This document shows positions 14,495 to 21,325 of a stretch of 26,137 bases of DNA, piece by piece (within the stretch, counting starts at the first letter, position 1; each line of letters begins with the position of its first letter). This DNA comes from Candidatus Saccharimonadota bacterium (GTDB lineage: Bacteria; Patescibacteriota; Saccharimonadia; UBA4664). The translations under genes were made by a program, and so were the position numbers. The notes below the pieces were generated by a model. The model ran no database searches. It was given only the letters and a program-made list of their open reading frames with translations, and was not told the origin of the DNA. The stretch lies in NCBI GenBank assembly GCA_029237755.1, contig JAQZBT010000002.1, positions 1-26,137 on the forward strand, in the 5' to 3' direction.

Positions 14495-14604
14495 CTGAGT
14501 AGGCGGATGCAGTGCAAGGAGCTGCGAGCACCGGACTGAGGCGTACAGAGACGTACGTCGAAGGAGGAGCGGAGTCGCGACAAAGCAGTGCGCCGCATAC
14601 TCAG
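14495..14604 (+). repeat. Structured repeat element, copy A
   Basis: A 110-nt element closed by an outer stem: CTGAGTA (14495-14501) pairs TACTCAG (14598-14604), and GCGG (14503-14506) pairs CCGC (14593-14596). After a 2/1 internal loop, GCAGTGC (14509-14515) pairs GCAGTGC (14585-14591) except at its centre. Inside is the hairpin CGTAC-AGAGAC-GTACG (14542-14557 region). Blocks identical to copy B (21227-21325): 14509-14521, 14525-14533 and 14538-14557. The right arm contains the lexA stop codon. TATTTTCTT follows the closing stem on this strand, so a + transcript could terminate there. The transcribed strand is not proven; an ncRNA or a small mobile palindromic repeat are both possible. Confidence 0.7.
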
Positions 14605-15224
14605 TATTTTCTTATCAGGCCGATGACGATGCCTTGGATCTCGATGGGAGTCTCGGCTTCGATGATGATCGGCTCCATGGCAGAGTTGGAGGGTTGGAGA
14701 CGGATGTGACCCTTCTCCTTGTAGTAGCGCTTGAGGGTCGCTTCGCCGCCGTTGATGAGGGCGATGACCATCTCGCCGTTGGAGGGGACGGCCTTCTCCA
14801 TCACGACCACGTAGTCACCGGTGTGGATGCCTTCGTCGATCATGGAGTCACCTTTGACTTGGAGTACGTAGGAGTTCTTGCGACCAACCATGAATGAGGG
14901 TACCTCCAGGGTCTCCGGGTGCGTGCCGAGAGTTTCGATCGGCTGACCCGCAGCTACCAGGCCCAGGATGGGCAGACTGAACGTGACCTCGTGGTCGATG
15001 TTCTCTCCGGCCTTAACCAGCTGGATGGAGCGGGCTTCGTTGTCGCCCTTCTGGAGCATCCCTTTGTTGACGAGTGATTCGATGTGTTCGGCGACGGTAG
15101 CGACCGAGCCGTACTTAAAGTGAGCTGCAATTTCGCGGTAGCTCGGCGCATAGCCATGTAATTCGATGTACTGCGTGACGTAGTCGAGTACTTCTTTCTG
15201 GCGTTTTGTGAGTGGCTCTGCCAT
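14601..15224 (-). CDS. lexA: LexA SOS repressor
   Basis: 207 residues. The winged-helix DNA-binding domain (1-65) reads LTKRQKEVLDYVTQYI, then YAPSYREIAAHF. The self-cleavage site is Ala92-Gly93 (LVAAGQPIE), with nucleophile Ser127 (KGDSMID) and Lys165 (ATLKRYY). LexA represses SOS genes until RecA filaments trigger its autocleavage. The start at 15224 is chosen over an ATG at 15281 because GGAGG stands just upstream, the protein then begins as family members do, and the earlier ATG would lie across the -35. It has a strong promoter of its own. The stop TGA lies in the closing stem of repeat element A. No clean SOS box was found near the promoter. Confidence 0.96.
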   Translation of the reverse strand: MAEPLTKRQKEVLDYVTQYIELHGYAPSYREIAAHFKYGSVATVAEHIESLVNKGMLQKGDNEARSIQLVKAGENIDHEVTFSLPILGLVAAGQPIETLGTHPETLEVPSFMVGRKNSYVLQVKGDSMIDEGIHTGDYVVVMEKAVPSNGEMVIALINGGEATLKRYYKEKGHIRLQPSNSAMEPIIIEAETPIEIQGIVIGLIRKY

Positions 15225-15252
15225 GAAACCCTCCGTTAGCTTAGTTGGTTTT

Positions 15253-15281
15253 AGCTTACCGAACAAAAGCCGAAGTGTCAA
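15253..15281 (-). promoter_or_regulatory. lexA promoter
   Basis: On the minus strand: TTGACA (perfect -35, 15276-15281), 17-bp spacer, TAAGCT (-10, 15253-15258). The leader is about 22 nt with GGAGG near the ATG. This is the best sigma-70-type promoter in the window. Confidence 0.8.
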
Positions 15282-15296
15282 GCAGTTTGATAAAGA

Positions 15297-17120
15297 TTAG
15301 TGGATTTCGGGTTTGATCGGGAAGTCCAAGCTGGACTTGTAGCGCGTGTAGACGGTGTCGGTCTTTACGACTTTACCGCTAGCGTCGAGGATGTCGCGCC
15401 AGAACACGGTGCGGGAGGGCTTGGTCGCGTCATTGGTGCCTTCGAGGAACTCCGGTCCGCGGATGACGCCCGACTTGGTCTTGGTGCCGTAGTAGAAGAA
15501 TTTGAGGTTCGTGCCGACCATCTGGGTCTGGATCAGGATGTAGCCCGGGGTGTCGTTGACGAACTTGAAGTCGACTTGCGGGTAATAGATGGTGGCGTCT
15601 ACGCCGGGTACGCCGAAGGGGGCGGTGTAATATTCGACGGCGAAGGAGTGGTTGTGGCGCTCGGTGATGGGCAGGCCGGCCAGGAGGGCGGCACGGTAGG
15701 CTGTCGATGCGACCTGGCAGAGACCGCCGCCGTACTGCTTCTCTTCGCGGTTGCCGAGGATGACGAGCTCAGGCAGGTAGCCGGTTTCGGGACCGACGGA
15801 GCCGAGCAGCTTGCCGAAGGAGAAGGTCTCGCCGGGCTTGAGCAACACGTTGTTGTACTGCTTGGCGCCCTGGCGGATGTTGGTCAGGCGGGCGGACGAT
15901 GAGCCGGGGAACATGGTTTCGCCGACAGACAGCAGCTCCTTGATACCGAGGTCTTCAAGATTGGTCTCATTGACGTCGGCCTGGGTGGTGGTGAGCCTGA
16001 GTGCGACCCGGCGCTCCTCCCCCTTCTTCTTGAGGCTGGAGGTGATGCTGTCGATGGCGTCGGTCTGGTCGACTTTGACGCCGGCGCGGCTCGACTGGCT
16101 GACGGAGAGCTTGCCGTCGACCATGGAGACTTCGGCGTTTTGCGCCTGCTGGTCGATACCGCCGGCCAGGTCGGCCACAAACTTGGAGACTTGGGCACGG
16201 CTCAGGCCGAGTGTGGCCGCGGGCGGCAGGTCGAAGATGTCGTCGACGTTGTAGCTGACAAGGAAGTCACGCTGGGGAGGAACAGTGACATCGATCCAGG
16301 AAATGATCGTCGCCTGGTCGATGACCCGCTCAGTGCCGAGGTACGAGACGGTGATGGGTCCGGCGATGTAGTCGCCGATCTGCCCGACGGCAGCCTTGAG
16401 CTGCTCGGTTCCGAGGGTCGGTTTGAGTTCGTAGACGGGAGCGGCGATATCGTCGCCGGACATGGTGGCGATGCGGTCGTCGACGAGCTGGGTGAGGTGG
16501 CCGAGGTCGAGGCGGCGGCCCGGAGCGGCCGGTGTGACCTGGGCGGTAGAGTCGTCGAAGCTGAGCTTGGCATTGATGACCGGCACTTCGAGGTCGGTGG
16601 AGAGCTCGAGCAGGTACGGGATAAGGAGGTGGTCAGGATAGGCGTATTGGGAGATGGCGGTCGGCTGGCCGAGCAGAGCGCGGGCCTGCTCCTTGATCTT
16701 CTGGCCCCAGTCGCCGCGGCGGCCGTAGGCCATGGCGTCGTCGACCGCTTTGGCGGCGTCGTAACTGACTCCGAGGCTCGCTACCGGGATGCGCAGGTGG
16801 GTGTCCTTGTGCGATATCGACACGACTCCGCCGGTGAAGGACTCCTCGCGCGCGGCCAGCCGCTTGACCGCTTCCTGCTTCGACATACCACCAACATAGA
16901 CGCCGTTGGCGGTGACGCCGGGGTAGACCTTATTGGCATATACAAATTCGAAGCTGGCCGTGAGCACGACGAGTACTACGAACGAGGTGCCCAGGATGCG
17001 CGCCCACAGGGGTGCACGTTGCCAGGCATTTTCCTCACTCGCCTCCTCGGCAGGCTCGGCTTGAAAGTCTTCGAGCTCGAACTCCGGGTCTTTGGCTGGG
17101 GCAGTCTTAGACGTCGGCAT
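15297..17120 (-). CDS. VanW family protein with PG_binding_4-type domains
   Basis: 607 residues. An acidic cytoplasmic N-terminus (10-33) precedes one membrane helix (40-62). A YoaR/PG_binding_4-like region starts NKVYPGVTANGVYVGGMSK and appears twice (about 64-200 and 205-380). The VanW domain (about 395-545) contains LLKPGETFSFGKLLG, YGGGLCQVASTAYRAALL and ERHNHSFAVEYYT. A short beta-rich tail follows. VanW proteins occur in vancomycin-resistance clusters but are mostly general wall proteins of unknown reaction; this one does not imply resistance. It is probably in one operon with GDPD 2, which ends 22 nt upstream; AATAAT, 8 nt before the ATG, might be an extra -10. Its N-terminal layout mirrors that of the DUF3152 protein at 3573. 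Confidence 0.93.
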   Translation of the reverse strand: MPTSKTAPAKDPEFELEDFQAEPAEEASEENAWQRAPLWARILGTSFVVLVVLTASFEFVYANKVYPGVTANGVYVGGMSKQEAVKRLAAREESFTGGVVSISHKDTHLRIPVASLGVSYDAAKAVDDAMAYGRRGDWGQKIKEQARALLGQPTAISQYAYPDHLLIPYLLELSTDLEVPVINAKLSFDDSTAQVTPAAPGRRLDLGHLTQLVDDRIATMSGDDIAAPVYELKPTLGTEQLKAAVGQIGDYIAGPITVSYLGTERVIDQATIISWIDVTVPPQRDFLVSYNVDDIFDLPPAATLGLSRAQVSKFVADLAGGIDQQAQNAEVSMVDGKLSVSQSSRAGVKVDQTDAIDSITSSLKKKGEERRVALRLTTTQADVNETNLEDLGIKELLSVGETMFPGSSSARLTNIRQGAKQYNNVLLKPGETFSFGKLLGSVGPETGYLPELVILGNREEKQYGGGLCQVASTAYRAALLAGLPITERHNHSFAVEYYTAPFGVPGVDATIYYPQVDFKFVNDTPGYILIQTQMVGTNLKFFYYGTKTKSGVIRGPEFLEGTNDATKPSRTVFWRDILDASGKVVKTDTVYTRYKSSLDFPIKPEIH

Positions 17121-17142
17121 GTAAGCCCATTATTACATATGT

Positions 17143-18054
17143 TTAAAGCTTAGACAGGAGTGGCAGACTGCCCACCCAGGGGGCCGGCTCGGGTACGGCC
17201 GGCGGACGCAATACATCTGTGACTACGCCGTAGGCCTGCTGGTCGAGCAGCCGGCTTTGGGTCGGCATGTCATTGATAGTCCATACGTAGATGCGCGCGT
17301 AACGCGGGAGCGCTGCCAACTGATCGTTGAGCGTCTCTGGCTGCATCGAGATCGAGTAGAGCGGGTGCTTGCGGGCGAAGTCCAGGATCGTCTCGGGCGT
17401 ATATTGGTCGGTCTGGGTGAGCAGCGAGATATTGGAGAAGCCGAGGCGCGAGACCTCCTCGTACTGCTCAAGGTAGTAGATGAGCGGCACAAACTGGGCT
17501 TTGAGCTCGGGATAGCGGCGGGCGACGGTCTCAGCAATGCCGACGGTGTCGGCCTTGGTGTCGAGCATGATGCGGGCCGAAGGGTGGGCCATCGCCCAAT
17601 CGGCCAGGTCTTGGAGCTGGGCGACGCGGTGCTGACTGGTGGCGGTCTCATTGAGGAACGTCTGGAGGTCGCGCTGGCCCCAGGGCAGGCCGTAGACGTT
17701 TTCGACGGTGCCCTGCCAGTCGTGCAGGAGCACGACGTGATTATCGGTCGTGAGGTTGAGGTCGACTTCCAGCAGGCGGTAACCCGCGGCATAGCTGTGG
17801 TCGAGAGCAGCGATAGAGTTGGTGTAGACCTTGCCTTCGAACATCCCGCCGGCGTGGGCGATGAGGCGGGGCGGTGCCTCCGGGGGCGAGAATGCAGACA
17901 TGACGCTCATGAGCAGCGCCCGTCCGGGTGAAGTGGGTGCGGCCGCCGGTTGGCTGGGAGCTAGAGTCGGAGCGCCCTGATAGAACCCGGCCGCATAGAC
18001 TCCCGCCAGTAAGGTAACGCAGGCCAACCGTAATTTATTTTCTTGCGACAGCAT
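17143..18054 (-). CDS. Anchored glycerophosphodiester phosphodiesterase-like protein (GDPD 2)
   Basis: 303 residues. A membrane anchor or signal peptide (8-25) precedes a short Pro/Ala stalk (28-45) and a GDPD barrel from about 62. Active-site residues: H67 (AHAGG), E96 and D98 (EVDLNLTTD), H111 (LLHDW), and the Asp/Lys pair in MLDTKAD. It is a clear paralogue of GDPD 1: both share VYTNSIAALxxSYAxGxRLxEVDLNLTTDN-like runs and a near-identical order of motifs, but this one lacks the long Thr/Pro stalk and basic head. It sits 22 nt upstream of the VanW gene, linking it to wall or teichoic-acid work. Substrate unknown. The leader region has a hairpin at 18061-18098. Confidence 0.87.
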   Translation of the reverse strand: MLSQENKLRLACVTLLAGVYAAGFYQGAPTLAPSQPAAAPTSPGRALLMSVMSAFSPPEAPPRLIAHAGGMFEGKVYTNSIAALDHSYAAGYRLLEVDLNLTTDNHVVLLHDWQGTVENVYGLPWGQRDLQTFLNETATSQHRVAQLQDLADWAMAHPSARIMLDTKADTVGIAETVARRYPELKAQFVPLIYYLEQYEEVSRLGFSNISLLTQTDQYTPETILDFARKHPLYSISMQPETLNDQLAALPRYARIYVWTINDMPTQSRLLDQQAYGVVTDVLRPPAVPEPAPWVGSLPLLSKL

Positions 18055-18060
18055 GCGTTA

Positions 18061-18098
18061 GTAGAGGCGCCTTTTATAGATAAGGGGTATGCGTCTAC
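18061..18098 (-). promoter_or_regulatory. Imperfect hairpin in the GDPD 2 leader
   Basis: GTAGA-gg-CGC (18061-18070) pairs with GCG-TCTAC (18091-18098). The loop holds TATAAA on the minus strand, a possible -10. It may be an operator or a leader structure. Only the pairing is seen. Confidence 0.35.
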
Positions 18099-18136
18099 GT
18101 TAGACCAAATCGGCATGCAAGACGAGACTTGATATT

Positions 18137-18154
18137 TGGCGCTCTGTAGCGCCA
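18137..18154 (-). terminator. Hairpin after glmS, probable terminator
   Basis: On the minus strand TGGCGCT and AGCGCCA form a perfect 7-bp stem with loop ACAG, 10 nt after the glmS stop. The following AATATC is a poor T run, so termination may be partial or factor-dependent. Confidence 0.55.
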
Positions 18155-18163
18155 CGTATGTGT

Positions 18164-19993
18164 TTATTCGACGGTAACGGACTTGGCCAGGTTGCGGGGC
18201 TGGTCGACGTCGGTGCCGCGGGAGACGGCGACGTAGTAGGCAAATAGTTGCATCGGGATGTTGGCGAGGATCGGCTGAGTGTAAGCGTGGGCGTCCGGGA
18301 TGTAGATGACGTCGTCGGAGAATTCCTTGAGTGATTCGTCCCCTTCCGTCCCGACGATAATGAGGCGGCCACCGCGGGCGCGCACCTCTTCGAGGTTGGA
18401 GCGGGTCTTGTCGTAGAGGTCGTTCTTGGGGTGGAAGTAGACGATCGGCAGCTCCTCGTCGATGAGCGCGACCGGGCCATGCTTCATCTCACCGGCCGGG
18501 TAGGCCTCGGTGTGGATGTAGGAGATTTCTTTGAGCTTGAGGGCGCCTTCGAGCGCGACCGGGTAGAGCGCGTCGCGACCCAGGTACATGACGTTCTTGG
18601 CGTCGGCAAACTTGGCTGAGATAGCCTTGATGCGCTCGTGCTGGTCGAGGATCGACTGGACTTGGGCCGGCAGGGCCTCGAGCGCCCGGACGATGGCTTT
18701 GCCATCGGTGGCCGAGAGCTTGCGGCTGCGGCCGATCTGCAGGCCAACGAGGATCTGCGCGATGACCTGGGCGGTGAAGGCCTTGGTCGAAGCGACTGAA
18801 ATCTCGGGGCCGGCGTGGAGGTAGACTCCCCCGTCCACTTCGCGGGCGACGCTGGAGCCGACGACGTTGACCAGTCCCAGAGTGCGGGTGCCGCGGCGCT
18901 TGAGCTCGCGCAGTGAGGCCAGAGTGTCGGCGGTCTCGCCCGACTGGGTCACGATCATGCCCAGCGTGTGGCCGTTGACGACCGGCTCGCGGTAGCGGAA
19001 CTCGGAGGCAAACTCGACGTCGACGGGCAGGCCGGTCATGCGCTCGAGCAGGTACTGGCCCAGCAACCCGGCGTAGTAGGCGGTGCCGCAGCCGATGGTG
19101 AGGAAGCGGGTCATCTGCTGGTAGAACTTGGGGTCGGTGTTGAGGCCACCAAGGTGGCTGGTGCCGGCGTCGAGGTCGAGGCGGCCGCGGAGGATGTCGG
19201 CGATGGTCTTGGGCTGCTCCATGATCTCCTTGAGCAGGAAGTGGTCGTAGCCGGCCTTCTCGATGGCCTTGAGCTCGAGCTTGATCTGCTGCTCTTCGTG
19301 GCGCTTGTGTTGCGCCTTGAAGTCGATGATCTCGTACTTGCCGGGGGTGCAGATGGCAATCTCGTCGTCTTCCATGTAGACCACCCGGTCGGTGTGGCCG
19401 ATGACGGCGGTGGCGTCGGAGGCGAGGAAGATGGCGTCATCGGCGATACCGACGAGCAGCGGGCTACCGCGGCGGGCGGCCACGATCTTGTCGGGGTCGC
19501 GCTCGTCGAGGACGAGGACGGCAAAAGTGCCTTCAACCTCGAGCAACGCGCTCAGGACAGCAGCCTCGAGTGATTCGTCCTTCTCGCGCTTGACCGAGAT
19601 GAGGTGAGCCAGCACCTCGGTGTCGGTCTCTGACTCGAACTTGCGGCCGTGGTCCTTGATCAGACGCTCCTTGAGGTCGGCGTAGTTTTCGATAATGCCG
19701 TTGTGGACGATGGTGATGTGGCCCGCCTGATGCGGGTGGGCGTTGACCTCGTTGGGAACGCCGTGGGTGGCCCAGCGGGTGTGGCCGATACCGGTCATGC
19801 CAGTCGGTTTCTTGGCGGTAAGGGCGTCGGCCAGGTTGGTGATCTTGCCTTTGCGCTTTACTACGGCCGTGTGGCCGCCGGAGACGAGCGCTATTCCGGC
19901 TGAGTCGTAGCCGCGGTACTCCATGCGGCGCAACCCGCCTACGAGTACAGGCATCGCATCCTGTTTACCGACATATCCAATGATTCCGCACAT
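18164..19993 (-). CDS. glmS: Glutamine--fructose-6-phosphate aminotransferase (isomerizing)
   Basis: 609 residues, normal for GlmS. The N-terminus MCGIIGYVG gives the catalytic Cys2 after Met removal; YRGYDSAGIAL, GHTRWATHG and NGIIENYADLK complete the class II glutamine amidotransferase domain (about 1-225). Two SIS domains follow (about 285-420 and 455-590), with CGTAYYAG, SQSGETADT and AYPAGEMKHGP; the tail ends PRNLAKSVTVE. It makes glucosamine-6-phosphate from fructose-6-phosphate and glutamine, the entry to UDP-GlcNAc and peptidoglycan. AAAGGA with 6-nt spacing marks the ATG. A leader hairpin lies at 20011-20038; the core of the glmS ribozyme is not recognisable. It follows manC on the same strand. 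Confidence 0.98.
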   Translation of the reverse strand: MCGIIGYVGKQDAMPVLVGGLRRMEYRGYDSAGIALVSGGHTAVVKRKGKITNLADALTAKKPTGMTGIGHTRWATHGVPNEVNAHPHQAGHITIVHNGIIENYADLKERLIKDHGRKFESETDTEVLAHLISVKREKDESLEAAVLSALLEVEGTFAVLVLDERDPDKIVAARRGSPLLVGIADDAIFLASDATAVIGHTDRVVYMEDDEIAICTPGKYEIIDFKAQHKRHEEQQIKLELKAIEKAGYDHFLLKEIMEQPKTIADILRGRLDLDAGTSHLGGLNTDPKFYQQMTRFLTIGCGTAYYAGLLGQYLLERMTGLPVDVEFASEFRYREPVVNGHTLGMIVTQSGETADTLASLRELKRRGTRTLGLVNVVGSSVAREVDGGVYLHAGPEISVASTKAFTAQVIAQILVGLQIGRSRKLSATDGKAIVRALEALPAQVQSILDQHERIKAISAKFADAKNVMYLGRDALYPVALEGALKLKEISYIHTEAYPAGEMKHGPVALIDEELPIVYFHPKNDLYDKTRSNLEEVRARGGRLIIVGTEGDESLKEFSDDVIYIPDAHAYTQPILANIPMQLFAYYVAVSRGTDVDQPRNLAKSVTVE

Positions 19994-20010
19994 AAGAGGT
20001 CCTTTGCTTA

Positions 20011-20038
20011 AACATGAGTCTGCATTGCAGCCTATGTT
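20011..20038 (-). promoter_or_regulatory. Leader hairpin upstream of glmS
   Basis: AACAT / ATGTT form an outer stem and CTGC / GCAG an inner stem with a 3-nt loop. It lies 18 nt before the glmS ATG, just before the AAAGGA ribosome site. It could affect translation, or be part of an operator. Confidence 0.35.
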
Positions 20039-20069
20039 AGCGTTGACCCAACCGAGATGATAGACCCAA

Positions 20070-20093
20070 TGGTGTCATTTAATGACAGCCATT
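20070..20093. promoter_or_regulatory. Inverted repeat between manC and glmS
   Basis: GTCAT-TTA-ATGAC (20075-20087) is a perfect 5-bp inverted repeat, extended by ATGG / CCAT (20070-20073, 20090-20093). The T run lies on the + strand, where no gene ends, so it is not a usual terminator for manC. A repressor operator is possible. Confidence 0.35.
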
Positions 20094-20117
20094 TTTGTAC
20101 AACTTATGTTGTTTTGC

Positions 20118-21194
20118 CTAAAGGTAAGACTTATCTTCCTTAGCTAACAACTTCTGAATATCCTTGATGTGCTCGATTTTGTTCTTGGGTACGATTAGCA
20201 AAACGTCATCGGTATCAATGACAACCAGGTTGTCGACGCCGGCCAAAGCGACCAATTTGTCCTTGCTGGTCGTTTTAACGATGGAGTTGGAGGCATCCAC
20301 TGTCACGACACGGCCGTCAGCGTAGACTGCGCCGTCGCCGGAGAAGAACTCGTAGACTGAGCCCCACGTACCGATGTCGGTCCACTTGAAGGGCAGCAGG
20401 ATGATACGGCTCTTGGTCATGAGGTGGCGAGTGACCTCTTCAGTCGGGCCGGCCTCCATGCCCTGGTAGATGCGCTCGATTTCGGCGTCCTCGCCAGGCT
20501 TGCCGATGACTTCCTTGATCTCCATGAGAGCCTTGTACCAATCGGGGCGGAACTCCTTGTAGGCCTCGAGCATCGAACCGGGGTACCAGCACGAGTGGTT
20601 GCAGTGCGTGACGATGTGGAAGCTGGTGATCAAAGCCTTGGTCTCGGCGAAGGTCGTCTTGCGCCCGACGAACTCCTCGATGTCGTAGACCTCCTGGCCG
20701 GATTCGTGGCTGACTTTGTCGCCCAGTTTGAGGTAGTCGACACCCATGTTGGGCTCGGTAGCCTTGATGCCGCCCGTGACGAGCTTCTTGTCTCGCTCGA
20801 CGATCTCGCCGGCGGCCTTGATGAACTTGAGGAACTCCTCCTCCGGCTGGCGCACGCAGTCGGCCTGCACGATGAAGAAGGGTTCGTCGGGGTGCTTGAG
20901 GCTGAGGTGCAGGAAGGCCAGGCCCTCACCAGGGCCGCGATCTTTGGCGACGTCGGGTTCGATGATGTAGTTGCGCAGCGGGATCTGGGGCGCCTGGTCG
21001 GAGATGAATTTGATGAACTTGCGCTTGGTGGAGATAAATATATCTTCCGCCGGGTACTGCTTGAGCAGGGTCTCAATGGTGTAGCTGAAGAGCGATTGCT
21101 CGCCCAGGATCGGTTGGAACTGCTTGGGTTTGGTTTCGCGAGAGTATGGCCAAAGCTTGGTCCCCTGTCCCCCGGCGGTAACAATAAGTTTCAT
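20118..21194 (-). CDS. manC: Mannose-1-phosphate guanylyltransferase
   Basis: 358 residues, the length of the single-domain enzyme without the isomerase half. The N-terminus has the nucleotidyl-transferase signature GGQGTKLWPYSR (8-19) and then KPKQFQPI. VQADCVRQPEEEF fits the metal-binding region and PFKWTDIGTWGSVYEF (about 272-287) is typical of the family. It makes GDP-mannose from mannose-1-phosphate and GTP for surface glycans. A -10-like TAGGAT ends 6 nt before the ATG, overlapped by AAAGG. The structured repeat element B lies directly upstream, between this gene and aclA. The product call is good; a different sugar-1-phosphate cannot be excluded. Confidence 0.9.
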   Translation of the reverse strand: MKLIVTAGGQGTKLWPYSRETKPKQFQPILGEQSLFSYTIETLLKQYPAEDIFISTKRKFIKFISDQAPQIPLRNYIIEPDVAKDRGPGEGLAFLHLSLKHPDEPFFIVQADCVRQPEEEFLKFIKAAGEIVERDKKLVTGGIKATEPNMGVDYLKLGDKVSHESGQEVYDIEEFVGRKTTFAETKALITSFHIVTHCNHSCWYPGSMLEAYKEFRPDWYKALMEIKEVIGKPGEDAEIERIYQGMEAGPTEEVTRHLMTKSRIILLPFKWTDIGTWGSVYEFFSGDGAVYADGRVVTVDASNSIVKTTSKDKLVALAGVDNLVVIDTDDVLLIVPKNKIEHIKDIQKLLAKEDKSYL

Positions 21195-21200
21195 GCCTTT

Positions 21201-21206
21201 ATCCTA
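21201..21206 (-). promoter_or_regulatory. -10 element for manC
   Basis: On the minus strand TAGGAT is followed by AAAGGC and then the ATG at 21194. The -35 position would fall in the 3' arm of element B. Confidence 0.4.
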
Positions 21207-21226
21207 ACTCATTATCCGCGCAACGT

Positions 21227-21325
21227 ATTTTGGACATTGCTGTGTCGAGTCTGCGCTCCGCACTCACCGTACGTCTCTGTACGCCTCGCTTGCGGTGCTC
21301 GTCTCTCCTTGCACTGCCTCAAAAT
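21227..21325 (-). repeat. Structured repeat element, copy B
   Basis: A 99-nt element read on the minus strand. The outer stem is ATTTTG (21320-21325) with CAAAAT (21227-21232). A 2/1 internal loop follows, as in copy A, then GCAGTGC (21311-21317) pairs with GCAATGT (21234-21240) apart from the centre. Identical blocks with A: 21305-21317, 21293-21301 and 21268-21287, the last holding the CGTAC-AGAGAC-GTACG hairpin. Here CACCG also pairs with CGGTG around that hairpin. The outer arm contains the aclA stop codon. The outer stem sequence differs completely from that in A while pairing is kept. Confidence 0.7.

Noticed and set aside
15259..15275. GTTCG-containing spacer in the lexA promoter as an SOS box.
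   Set aside because: Only one half site (GTTCGG) is present; the other half does not match GAAC at the needed spacing.
15225..15281. An earlier ATG for lexA giving 19 more residues.
   Set aside because: It would place the start inside the -35 box; GGAGG and the family N-terminus support 15224.
15297..17120. VanW as a sign of vancomycin resistance.
   Set aside because: VanW-domain proteins are widespread wall proteins, and no vanH/A/X/S/R gene is in the window.
16140..17153. Long + strand open frame of 337 codons opposite the VanW gene, and similar ones opposite aclA, manC, ypfJ and glmS (e.g. 22294-23304, 20424-21368, 7802-8812, 18968-19573).
   Set aside because: These are shadows caused by GC-rich codon use; translations are Gly/Asp/Val or Arg/His-rich without domains, while the opposite frames are clear family members.
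20094..20117. ACAAC / GTTGT hairpin just after manC as its terminator.
   Set aside because: Only 5 bp and followed by A rather than T on the minus strand; too weak to list.
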